Shown piece by piece: positions 16,634 to 24,505 of a stretch of DNA of 64,000 nt. Below the pieces are notes generated by a model. It worked only from the letters and a program-made list of their open reading frames with translations, made no database searches and was not told where the DNA came from. A program made the translations under genes and the position numbers. The number at the start of each line of letters is the position of its first letter. The first letter of the stretch is position 1. The stretch is from Bin18 sp965200355 (GTDB lineage: Bacteria; Desulfobacterota; Binatia; Bin18), in contig OZ241351.1 of the NCBI GenBank assembly GCA_965200355.1, forward strand, positions 1 to 64,000, given 5' to 3'.

Positions 16634-17620
16634 ATGGCACTCGGACAGAATAAGGTCGAATACGAGGTCATCCAAGGCTGGGAACGCCTGCCCGAAGGCT
16701 GGTCGTTTGTTGAGGTGGCCGGGGTCGCAACCGACTCGCAGGACCGGGTGTATGCCTTTAACCGGGGCGAGCATCCCATGATCGTGTTTGACCGGGACGG
16801 GACATTTCTGGACGCCTGGGGAGAAGATATCTTTACCAACGCCCACGGCATTTTTATTGGTCCTGATGACACGCTCTATTGTGCCGATAACTTCGACCAT
16901 ACGGTCCGTCTCTTTAGGCCGGACGGCACCCTCATCAAGACGCTGGGCGAGAAAGGCGTGCCCGCCCAGACCGGCTTTCAAGCCTGGACCACGCCGGTTC
17001 AACACTCCGCCGGGCCATTCAATATGGTCACCAATGTGGCCCTCTCACCCCAGGGCGATATGTATATCGCCGATGGCTATGGCAACGCCCGGGTGCATAA
17101 ATTCTCAGCCGGGGGGGAACTCCAGTTCTCTTGGGGGGAGCCCGGCAGCGGCCCCGGACAGTTCAAAATCCCCCACGCGATTGCTGTTGACCGGCGCGGA
17201 CGGGTGTATGTCGCCGACCGGGAGAACTCGCGGATTCAGATTTTTACCGCTGACGGCGACTATATCACCGCGTGGACGCATGTGAATCGGCCAGACGATC
17301 TGTATATCGACCAGGACGAAAATCTCTTTGTCGCCGAGTTGGGTTTCAAGGTCGCACCCATGCCGAATAATCTGGGCGCCGCGGTCCCGCCGCACGAACC
17401 ACCCGCATGCGTCACGGTGCTCAGCCTGGACGGAGAGGTGCAGCAGCGCTTTGGCGAGCATGGCCTGGAGCCGGGCAATTTCTATGCCCCACACGGCATC
17501 TGGGCCGATTCGCGTGGCGACCTCTACGTCAGCGAAGTGAATTATAGCGCCGGCGGGAGACAAGGCTTGATCCCCCTTGACGGCCATGTGCTGCAAAAAT
17601 TTGTGCGCCTCCAGAAATGA
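16634..17620 (+). CDS. NHL-repeat beta-propeller protein (peptidyl-amidating-lyase-like)
   Basis: 328 residues formed by about six NHL blades, seen as repeating units with hydrophobic 'DxxGrVYVADreNsRIQiF' character: VATDSQDRVYAFNRGEHPMIVF, DDTLYCADNFDHTVRLF, GDMYIADGYGNARVHKF, RGRVYVADRENSRIQIF, DENLFVAELGF, and SRGDLYVSEVNYS. Resembles the lyase domain of peptidylglycine amidating enzyme and many bacterial NHL proteins of unknown role. No signal peptide is visible, so it is probably cytoplasmic. GAAGGAGGGGG precedes the ATG. It ends the plus-strand run; 130 bases later the minus-strand cluster ends. Confidence 0.85.
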   Translation: MALGQNKVEYEVIQGWERLPEGWSFVEVAGVATDSQDRVYAFNRGEHPMIVFDRDGTFLDAWGEDIFTNAHGIFIGPDDTLYCADNFDHTVRLFRPDGTLIKTLGEKGVPAQTGFQAWTTPVQHSAGPFNMVTNVALSPQGDMYIADGYGNARVHKFSAGGELQFSWGEPGSGPGQFKIPHAIAVDRRGRVYVADRENSRIQIFTADGDYITAWTHVNRPDDLYIDQDENLFVAELGFKVAPMPNNLGAAVPPHEPPACVTVLSLDGEVQQRFGEHGLEPGNFYAPHGIWADSRGDLYVSEVNYSAGGRQGLIPLDGHVLQKFVRLQK

Positions 17621-17750
17621 GCACCCCCCGGAGAGAGCGACCCGGAATATAAAGAAATAGTACGTGTGGCCGTCCGGGATGATTATCAGGACTCAGCCCG
17701 CGCGCTCCTCACAACAGCCAACGCAGAGCAACGCTGAGGAGCGGATTCTT

Positions 17751-18602
17751 TCACTCCAAGCGCTGCGCAATCGCGGCATAGCTGTCCAGGAAGGGCAGAA
17801 TCACGTCGCGGCCTTCGGTGGGAATACGCACCGCGGTTCTGACAGCGCCCATATCCCGGTAGCGCTCCAGGCGTTGCTCGTCTGGGGTGTCGATACAGAA
17901 GAACGAGATGGGAATGGAGCCTGGGGCGCGGCCAGCTTTTTCCGCCCGGTCGTTCAGGTCGGCCAGGGCGGTCGGCCAGTCGTCAATCAGAGTCTCGATG
18001 GGCAACCACCCGTCGCAGTGATCGACCACACGCTACCGACCCAGCTTGGAGCTCATGCTGCCCAGGATAATGGGTGGGTGCGGGACGGTCAGCGGCTTGG
18101 GATAGGACCAGACTCGGTCGAAGTTCACGAACTCGCCGTGATAGGAGGCTTCGTCCTGAGTCCACAGGGCTTTCATGGCTTCAATATGCTCTTTGAAGAC
18201 CTGCCAGCGCCGGTTGGGCGGGGTGCCGTGGTTCTGCATTTCTTCCCGAATCCAGCCGGCCCCCACCCCGAACAGGAAGCGTCCGTTAGAGATGCGGTCC
18301 AGGGTTGCGACCTGCTTGGCCTGGTACAAAGGCTCGTGCTCGATAATCAGCGAGACGCCGGTGCCCAGCAGGATTTTCTCAGTCACAGCCGCGGCCGCGG
18401 CCAGACTCGAGAACGGGTCGGACATGTGGATGTATTCCTTGGGCAGCGGGCCGCCGGCCGGCCAGGGGGTTTCCCGGCTGGCTGGAATATGGGTGTGTTC
18501 GGGCACCCACAAGGACTCAAAGCCGCGCTCCTCGCAGGCAACGGCCAACTCTGCCGCCGGCATGGTGTATTCGGTGTTGAAACTGAAGATGCCAAGTTTC
18601 AT
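17751..18602 (-). pseudogene. LLM-class F420/flavin-dependent oxidoreductase interrupted by an in-frame TAG
   Basis: Two open stretches in the same frame, 18602-18036 and 18032-17751, separated only by a TAG at 18033-18035, together would give about 283 residues of a luciferase-like monooxygenase family protein. The first half has the typical LGIFSFNTEYTMPAAELAVACEERG opening region, LLGTGVSLIIEHEPLYQAKQVATLD and FLFGVGAGWIREEM; the second has RVVDHCDGWLPI and an intact C-terminal half. In relatives the stop position is commonly Gln or another residue (LGRxRVV), so a CAG-to-TAG change is the simplest cause. A good ribosome-binding site (AAGGAG) precedes the ATG at 18602. Either a recent pseudogene, a sequencing error or readthrough. 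Confidence 0.8.
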
Positions 18603-18630
18603 GCGCCGGCTCCTTCTCAGTTACAGGGGC

Positions 18631-19038
18631 TCAAACGAATTTGAGGTCCCGGTCCAGGGCGGTCGTGGAGCGATAATAACACGTCCGCCGGGCCTGACCG
18701 GTCGCGTCCTTGGTATGACACACGCCGCCCTTGCGGGGGATGACGCGGTACAGCACGGAGTTCTGTTCACAGTTGACGCGGACATCTACCAGATCGAGCA
18801 CATCACCCGAGGTCGCGCCCTTGCGCCATAACTCGTTGCGCGAGGTGGACCACAGCACGGCTTGTTTGGTTTTGAAGGTCTCCTGGAGGGCGAGGGCATT
18901 CGCATAGCCAATAAACAGGACCGTGCCGTTCTCGGCGTGTTGCAGGACGACTGGAATCACATCTTGGTCAGTGGCTGCGACCTTGCGCAACTTCTTAAAA
19001 TCGAGCGTGAGTGTCCGCCCTTCTTCAAGGATGTTCAT
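18631..19038 (-). CDS. HisI-like (phosphoribosyl-AMP cyclohydrolase fold) protein with altered metal site
   Basis: 135 residues with the HisI layout: IPVVLQHAENGTVLFIGYAN, ALQETFKTKQAVLWSTSRNELWRKGATSG, then VDVRVNCEQNSVLYRV and GVCHT ... RRTCYYRS. The three zinc-binding cysteines of HisI are retained (in NCEQN, GVCH and TCYY). The Mg-binding DxDxD run of true HisI is here NxExN, and the protein sits among MaoC and LLM genes rather than his genes, so it is probably a repurposed paralogue rather than a histidine enzyme. GAGGGA precedes the ATG. The gene ends 28 bases before the LLM gene start and begins 14 bases after the MaoC gene. Confidence 0.75.
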   Translation of the reverse strand: MNILEEGRTLTLDFKKLRKVAATDQDVIPVVLQHAENGTVLFIGYANALALQETFKTKQAVLWSTSRNELWRKGATSGDVLDLVDVRVNCEQNSVLYRVIPRKGGVCHTKDATGQARRTCYYRSTTALDRDLKFV

Positions 19039-19052
19039 ATGGATCCCTCTTC

Positions 19053-19574
19053 CTAGTAACCTGCGTCTTCGTAGGGTCCCAGGCCGCGTTTATAGATCAG
19101 GAGCTTGCGCTCAAACGCGCAGACTTCCTGTCCGTCCTGATTGACGGCGCGAGTGCGGACGTGCAGCACGGCCTGAGCCGGGCGGGAGCGCGACTCGCGT
19201 TTGCCGAGCAGTTCGGACTCGGCATAGAGCGTATCGCCGGCTTTGACCGGGGTCGGCAGTGTAACGTCGGTCCAGCCGAGATTAGCCACGACCTTATTAA
19301 AGGTTTTCGTTGTCATGGCGGTCACGGCGCTCAGCACCAGGGTTTCGCTGATAACGGTTTCGTCCCCATAGACCTGGTGGTTATACTCCGCGTCAGCGAT
19401 ACGGGCGGAGAGGTCGGCGGACCGAAAGGTGTGTTGCCGATTTTCTTCAGCCGTGAAGGTTCGGCCCGGTCGATGTTCAAAGACCTGGCCGACTGCAAAG
19501 TCTTCAAACTCAATGCCCGCGACCTCCATGAACACGTGGTCTTCAAGTTTTCGGTGCGAATGAAACTGGCTCAT
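19053..19574 (-). CDS. MaoC-like hot-dog protein, catalytic His apparently missing
   Basis: 173 residues: EFEDFAVGQVFEHRPGRTFTAEEN, then ANLGWTDVTLPTPVKAGDTLYAESELL and RTRAVNQDGQEVC, a layout like mesaconyl-CoA hydratase-type MaoC proteins. The hydratase motif that normally reads N..(x)..H.D...A is replaced by LSARIADAEYN, where His is absent. This protein may therefore be a structural or binding subunit, perhaps partnering the intact MaoC protein encoded 17 bases upstream, as in heteromeric steroid enoyl-CoA hydratases such as ChsH1-ChsH2. AAGGGA precedes the ATG. Loss of activity is inferred from one motif by eye. Confidence 0.82.
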   Translation of the reverse strand: MSQFHSHRKLEDHVFMEVAGIEFEDFAVGQVFEHRPGRTFTAEENRQHTFRSADLSARIADAEYNHQVYGDETVISETLVLSAVTAMTTKTFNKVVANLGWTDVTLPTPVKAGDTLYAESELLGKRESRSRPAQAVLHVRTRAVNQDGQEVCAFERKLLIYKRGLGPYEDAGY

Positions 19575-19591
19575 GACGGTTTCCCTTCAGG

Positions 19592-20122
19592 CTAGTAATT
19601 GACATCTGCGAAAGGCACAGCATCACGTTTATACACCAGCAGGTCATAGCCCATCACGCAGACGAGCTTGCCATCCTGATTCACCCCTCGGGTTTCCACC
19701 GTCAGTTTGCCGCACGCGGTATCACCCGCCACGTCCTCCTTGCCACGAATCTCGGTCTCGGCGTAGAGCGTGTCGCCACCAAAGACGGGGGCCGTCATAG
19801 TGAGCGTGGACCAGCCGAGGAGGCGCGTTTTCTTGAAAAACGTTTTCCAGGTCAGACCAATCAAGCGTTGCAGGGTCAGCGTGCTGACGACGAGCGGCTT
19901 TTTCCACTCGGTCTTGGAGGCGTAATGCGCATCAAAATGGATCATGGCTTGGTTGAGCGTATCAAACGATTCTTCGATATTGTCCTGTTGGGTCAGCGTC
20001 AAACCGGGCCGATGTTTGAAAATCTGCCCGACCTGGAAATCCTCAAAGTCGAGTCCGTAGCGCTCTCGAAACCGCTGCTCTCCAACCTGTATATGCGACG
20101 CATAGGCGAATTCAGCCATACT
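19592..20122 (-). CDS. MaoC-family (R)-hydratase-like protein with intact motif
   Basis: About 176 residues starting at ATG 20122, behind TTGGAG; an in-frame start at 20134 is also open. The MaoC core reads LDFEDFQVGQIFKHRPGLTLTQQDN, TLNQAMIHFDAHYASKTEW (retaining the Asn...His-Asp hydratase pattern), LLGWSTLTMTAPVFGGDTLYAETEI and RGVNQDGKLVCVM. It hydrates or dehydrates an acyl-CoA thioester; substrate unknown. It closely resembles the downstream MaoC protein in layout but keeps the histidine, so the two probably arose by duplication. Part of the tight minus-strand cluster. Confidence 0.85.
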   Translation of the reverse strand, partial: SMAEFAYASHIQVGEQRFRERYGLDFEDFQVGQIFKHRPGLTLTQQDNIEESFDTLNQAMIHFDAHYASKTEWKKPLVVSTLTLQRLIGLTWKTFFKKTRLLGWSTLTMTAPVFGGDTLYAETEIRGKEDVAGDTACGKLTVETRGVNQDGKLVCVMGYDLLVYKRDAVPFADVNY

Positions 20123-20290
20123 CATACACTCCAATGTTCACGCTTCTGACAGGCCGGTCAGCCTACCAGGAATCGTGTTGTTGGGGTAGGGTCTGGCCGT
20201 GAGCCGCTTCCGGTCTGTCGCAGTGTCGGTCACGGAGGGCGGACCCAGCAGGAGGCAGGGGATGAGGCCAAGTGCATCCAGCCGACGGAG

Positions 20291-20677
20291 CTAGGTACTG
20301 CTCCGTGCAGCATCGACGCTCCACATCCCGGGGCCATGCGCAGAGATAAACAAAAAGGCGAAACAGTAGACAACGGCCAGCTCGCCCTGATTCTGGATCG
20401 GGAGGAGCGCATTCATACCGTGGGCCATCCAATAGGCGGCAGCCATCAATCCGCTACAGATAAAGGCGGCCCAACTGGTCATCAGCCCGATCATGATCAG
20501 GACTCCGCCAACCAGCTCAAGGCCCCCTGCCACATAAATGACAAAGGCCGGGGCTTCCGGCGCCGGCAGGGGGACGCCCAATAGCTTTTGGGTCCCGTGG
20601 AAAAGGAAGGTGAATCCCAAGACAATCCGCATCAGCGCGTAGGTCTGTCCCCCATACGTCCCCATAAACGCAGCCAT
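20291..20677 (-). CDS. DoxX-family membrane protein
   Basis: 128 residues with four predicted transmembrane helices: ALMRIVLGFTFLFHGTQKLL, a PAFVIYVAGGLELVGGVLIM segment, WAAFICSGLMAAAYWM, and ELAVVYCFAFLFISAHG. DoxX proteins are small inner-membrane proteins linked to quinone or thiosulfate oxidation and to membrane redox complexes; the exact role here is unknown. The start at 20677 follows GGAGGGAAGCT; the longer frame to 20737 has no such site. It lies between the LLM oxidoreductase and the MaoC pair. Confidence 0.85.
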   Translation of the reverse strand: MAAFMGTYGGQTYALMRIVLGFTFLFHGTQKLLGVPLPAPEAPAFVIYVAGGLELVGGVLIMIGLMTSWAAFICSGLMAAAYWMAHGMNALLPIQNQGELAVVYCFAFLFISAHGPGMWSVDAARSST

Positions 20678-20785
20678 AGCTTCCCTCCTTTGGTCCAGAA
20701 TACCCCCGTCATAGCAATGTTGGAGGCAAAACTTCAAGCGAACTTTTGGGGCATGGGCACGTACACCGCCCGAAACGTGGGCTGC

Positions 20786-21844
20786 TCAATACTTGGCCAT
20801 CACCTTTTCGGCAAAGTCGGTCATCTGCCGGATCGGGTCGTCGTCCATGACCTGGAAGGCAAAATGCGACAGGCCGGCAGCTTCGAGGGCGTGGATACGC
20901 GCAATAATCTCGTCCGGCTGGCCGATGAGAGCTACCACATCGGCCAGTTCCGGCACGATAAATTCCGCCTCGTCCTCACGCGGATAAATAATATGCCCCT
21001 CGTGCAGCGTGAGATGGCGCGTTTCTGGGGGGAGTTCCGCCACATATTTTTTGTAGCGCTCCACCCATGCTGCCACTGCCGGAATCGGGGGCAGCAGGGC
21101 GCTGCCCCATTCGACCTGGACGTGCAGGAAATTCATAATGAACGGCGCAACGAGACTCATGATACGCGGTGTTGCGGTGGTCTCACCGGGCGAGAGCACC
21201 GCCGTCGGAAAGAAACCTTTTGAGGGGACGTCGCCCGGTGATTTACCGCGCTTGTGGGCCGCCGCGTCAATGAGAGCCCGGGCCGCCCGCAGCCCGTCCG
21301 GGTCTATACCCCAAGTGATATGCCCGTCCGATTCCGCCCCACAGTAGGCCAGGGTCTTGGGACCCAGGGCAGAGATACTGACCGTTACGGGGTCTTTGAG
21401 GTTAATATAACTGCGGTGCGGATGCAGAAAACGGACGGCATGCGCCTCGCCCTCTTCCTGGAGTGTTCCCGTCTCACCGGCCAGCAGGGTCTGGATCAAG
21501 CGCACTTCCTTTTTCATCCGGGTGAGGCTGATGGGTCGCAAGCCCATCGTCAGACGGGCGGTGTTGCCGGTGCCGACGCCTAATTCCACCCGGCCGGGGG
21601 CGATTTGATTGATAGTCGCGATCGAATGGGCAATGGTTGGGGCCAGGCGCGTCGTTGGCACAGCCACGCCGGTACCGAGTCGAATCGTGGAGGTCGTATG
21701 CGCGGCCAGGGCCATAGTCGCATAGACATCTGAATAGATCATCTGCGAATCGTAAAACCAGGCTTGGCGATAGCCCAGCCGCTCGGCCAATGCGACCAGC
21801 TCAAAATCGCCAACCCGTGAAGGAAAGGTCACGCCAAAATCCAT
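20786..21844 (-). CDS. LLM-class F420/flavin-dependent oxidoreductase
   Basis: 352-residue luciferase-like TIM-barrel protein. Motifs: VGDFELVALAERLGYRQAWF at the N-terminus, AAHTTSTIRLGTGVAVPTTR, VELGVGTGNTARLTMG, and a C-terminal domain with HEGHIIYPREDE. Resembles methylene-tetrahydromethanopterin-reductase-type F420-dependent enzymes; whether F420 or FMN is used cannot be decided from sequence here. GGGAGA precedes the ATG. First gene of the minus-strand cluster with DoxX, MaoC, HisI-like and a second LLM gene. Confidence 0.88.
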   Translation of the reverse strand: MDFGVTFPSRVGDFELVALAERLGYRQAWFYDSQMIYSDVYATMALAAHTTSTIRLGTGVAVPTTRLAPTIAHSIATINQIAPGRVELGVGTGNTARLTMGLRPISLTRMKKEVRLIQTLLAGETGTLQEEGEAHAVRFLHPHRSYINLKDPVTVSISALGPKTLAYCGAESDGHITWGIDPDGLRAARALIDAAAHKRGKSPGDVPSKGFFPTAVLSPGETTATPRIMSLVAPFIMNFLHVQVEWGSALLPPIPAVAAWVERYKKYVAELPPETRHLTLHEGHIIYPREDEAEFIVPELADVVALIGQPDEIIARIHALEAAGLSHFAFQVMDDDPIRQMTDFAEKVMAKY

Positions 21845-22046
21845 CGGTCTCTCCCGTGCGAGTAGAATGCCATAGGCATATCGGGAAAGCGGGCAGCGGT
21901 CCAGCCGTTATGGGTTACTCAGCCATCGTGACGTGAATATGACGGTTCTTTCTGCTAGGGTGAGCAAATACTTCTACGACGACAGACTTTGTTGAGATAG
22001 GAGCAGATGGCCAGCCTCATCGTGACACCTTCTCGTTTAGAGAGCG
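21845..22046. other. Intergenic gap upstream of the second restriction locus
   Basis: Roughly 200 bases without a convincing gene. Together with the broken small gene that follows it makes a 434-base stretch between the LLM gene and the endonuclease. I see no repeat, tRNA or clear promoter here; the AT-content rises towards the restriction locus. Confidence 0.5.
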
Positions 22047-22271
22047 ATGAAAGCCAATATATTTACTGACGAAGAGTAACTGATTACAAGAGCGGTGGCT
22101 GTCTTGATACAGGAACTCGGGCCAGTCGAAGCGAGCCGTTTTTTAACCTTACCGAGGAAGAAACGCCTGGAATCGGTCAAACGTCATCGTCGATGGCAAG
22201 CGTCGCTACGACAAGAAGAGTTCTTCGACCAGGTATTCGGCAGACGTTCGAGAGGAGTTGTCGAACGGTAG
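22047..22271 (+). pseudogene. Small gene interrupted by an in-frame TAA
   Basis: ATG 22047 opens MKANIFTDEE, then TAA at 22077-22079, then the same frame continues as LITRAVAVLIQELGPVEASR and ends with RRSRGVVER at TAG 22269-22271. The second part has a compact, charged helical look (LPRKKRLESVKRHRRWQASL, EEFFDQVFG), as seen in small uncharacterised bacterial proteins that may be antitoxins or regulators. A GTG at about 22092 could restart. The reading frame looks like one gene with a nonsense mutation, or a shorter gene starting after it. It sits immediately upstream of a restriction endonuclease gene. Confidence 0.5.
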
Positions 22272-22278
22272 GTGAACG

Positions 22279-22929
22279 ATGACCGACTTAACAGTTGAGC
22301 GTCTCAGAGCCGCAGCCAGGGCGTTTGCGGAGGTCGAGTCTGGCCACGATGAACCAGCCCTCTATGGAGTGACGGATGACAAAGCTGTTGGAACCTACTT
22401 CGAGCAGAAGTTCCAAGCCTATCTTCATACCAAGTACGACTACGAGGAGGGCTCGTCGGCCAAGGGCATTGATTTCCCCGGCCTTGGGGTGGATATGAAG
22501 GTCACGAGCATCAGGCAGCCGCAGTCTTCTTGTCCTTACAAATCAGCAAGACAGAAAATATATGGACTCGGCTATTCGTTACTGGTTTTCGTCTACCAGA
22601 AGACCGATAATACCACCACCGCAACTGGACGCCTCAACATCCAACACGTGGTCTTCGTGGAAGCGAGCCGCACTGCTGATTTTCAGATGACTACGGGGCT
22701 CATTGGAATACTCAGGAACGAAGGGAATAAGGACGACCTCATTGCCTTCATGAGCGATAAGATGCTTCCGGTAGACGAGATTGAGGCATCCAATATCGCT
22801 GACGAATTATTGGAACGGCCTCCCGAGACCGGATTCCTCACGATTTCCAACGCGCTTCAATGGCGGCTACAATATCAGCGCGTTATAGACAGAGCTGGCT
22901 CAGTCTTAGGGATCATCCGCGTCAAATGA
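22279..22929 (+). CDS. Putative restriction endonuclease (PD-(D/E)XK-like)
   Basis: 216 residues. The likely catalytic core is KGIDFPGLGVDMKVTSIRQP (about residues 65-84), a D...DxK arrangement of PD-(D/E)XK nucleases, followed by YGLGYSLLVFVYQK, a strand often seen after the active site. The stop overlaps the start of the DNA methylase gene by ATGA, giving an endonuclease-methylase operon with endonuclease first. No named subfamily recognised; function rests on the motif plus the methylase neighbour. A weak GGTGA precedes the ATG. Confidence 0.68.
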   Translation: MTDLTVERLRAAARAFAEVESGHDEPALYGVTDDKAVGTYFEQKFQAYLHTKYDYEEGSSAKGIDFPGLGVDMKVTSIRQPQSSCPYKSARQKIYGLGYSLLVFVYQKTDNTTTATGRLNIQHVVFVEASRTADFQMTTGLIGILRNEGNKDDLIAFMSDKMLPVDEIEASNIADELLERPPETGFLTISNALQWRLQYQRVIDRAGSVLGIIRVK

Positions 22930-24499
22930 ATCCTCAAGCTTCCAGACAGACGGTGGAGTTTGGCGATTTCCAAACTCCCCCGCACCTAGCCAAATCGGTA
23001 TGCCGCCTCCTGCTCCGCACTGGTTTTGAGCCTTCCTCCATAATTGAACCTACGTGCGGCCAAGGCACCTTTCTCGCTGCGGCCCTTGAGACGTTTCCGG
23101 ACGCCAGAGTACGAGGCTACGAATATAATCCAGTCTATGCTGAAGCGGCCCATCGAACCGTGGCTCGGTTTTCTCGGGCGACGGTACAAAAGGGAGACTT
23201 CTTTCAGATGAACTGGGACGCTGAACTCTCGCCGCTTTTAGAACCGCTACTCGTCCTTGGCAACCCACCGTGGGTGACCAACGCCGCAGTTGGCTCCTTG
23301 GGTGGCAGCAATCTCCCGGAAAAGTCAAATGTCGATAGCTTGCGCGGCATTGACGCCCTGACGGGACGTGCAAATTTCGACATCTCGGAATGGATGTTGC
23401 GAGAAAACCTCCGCTGGCTCAGGGGACGGCGTGGAGCAATCGCCGTGTTGTGCAAGACGAGCGTCGCCCGGAAGGTTCTCCTCTATGCCTGGTCTGCGTC
23501 TCTCCCTATCGAGTCCGCAACGCTCTATCGACTTGACGCGCGACGAGCGTTCGGCGTTTCGGTAGACGCCTGCCTGTTGTACGTTTGCCTGGCACCAGGC
23601 ACGCCAACCCGCGAGTGCGCCGTCTACGATACGCTGAACGCTCCAATCCCATCGTCAAGCTTCGGCATGAGAGGGAATCGCCTCGTGTCCGACTTGGAGA
23701 CTTACGGGCGGCTGCACGCCCTCTCCTCGGACGGTCTGGCCGGGTGGCGTTCGGGTATCAAGCACGACTGTAGTCGGGTCTTTGAGTTCTCAGTCAAGAA
23801 CGGAGAATTCGTGAATGGCCTTGGTGAAGTCGTCTCGCTGGAGGCCGATGTCGTCTTTCCTCTGTTAAAGAGTTCCGATGTCGCCAGTCGCCGTTCTCCC
23901 CGGAAATATCTCCTGCTTCCTCATCGGTCCATGGATGAATCGCCACACGAGCTTTGTAGTCGTGCACCCCGGGCGTGGCAATACTTAACCTCTCACGAAC
24001 GGACACTTGAAGCGCGCGGCAGCTCTGTCTACAAGAAGAGGCCAAAGTTCTCGATCTTCGGCATCGGTCCATACTCCTTCGCTCCCTGGAAAGTCGCAAT
24101 CTCGGGGCTCTACAAGAACCTGCGCTTCACAAAGATCGGACCCCTTCATGGACAGCCCATACTGCTTGACGACACCTGCTACTTCTTCCCCTGTGACAGT
24201 GAGGAAGAATGCTTGGCCCTGTACCAGCTCGTCTCGTCCCGCTGGCACTCGAGTTCTGGTCATCCCTCGTATTCTGGGACTCCAAACGCCCGATTACGGC
24301 CAAACTGCTGAATCTACTGGACCTCGCCAGTCTGACAAAGAAGATGGGAGCCTGGACGCCGACTACGCGGCGTATCGCGGAACGACAACGGACTGCCTAC
24401 TCGGTCGGTTCACACCAGCCTATGCTTTTTCGGGAATCATCTTCTCAGTACGGCGTGACGGGTGCGGCCCGTGAGCGAACGACAAGCAGCATGAAGTAG
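22926..24499 (+). pseudogene. N6-adenine DNA methyltransferase with a C-terminal frameshift
   Basis: From ATG 22926 (overlapping the endonuclease stop) the protein has an FxxPxxLA opening (FQTPPHLAKSVCRLLL), SAM motif IIEPTCGQGTFLAAAL, GYEYNPVYAEAA, GDFFQMNW, and catalytic LVLGNPPWVTN, the NPPY-type motif of adenine-N6 methylases. The open frame ends at 24311 with a tail of random composition (HSSSGHPSYSGTPNARLRPN). The alternative frame starting near 24240 reads LALEFWSSLVFWDSKRPITA, continuing family-like helices to a stop at 24497-24499. One missing base near 24225-24245 explains both. Truncated product, sequencing error, or -1 frameshifting are all possible; the first 430 residues with all catalytic motifs are intact. 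Confidence 0.78.
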
Positions 24500-24505
24500 C
24501 AAGAT

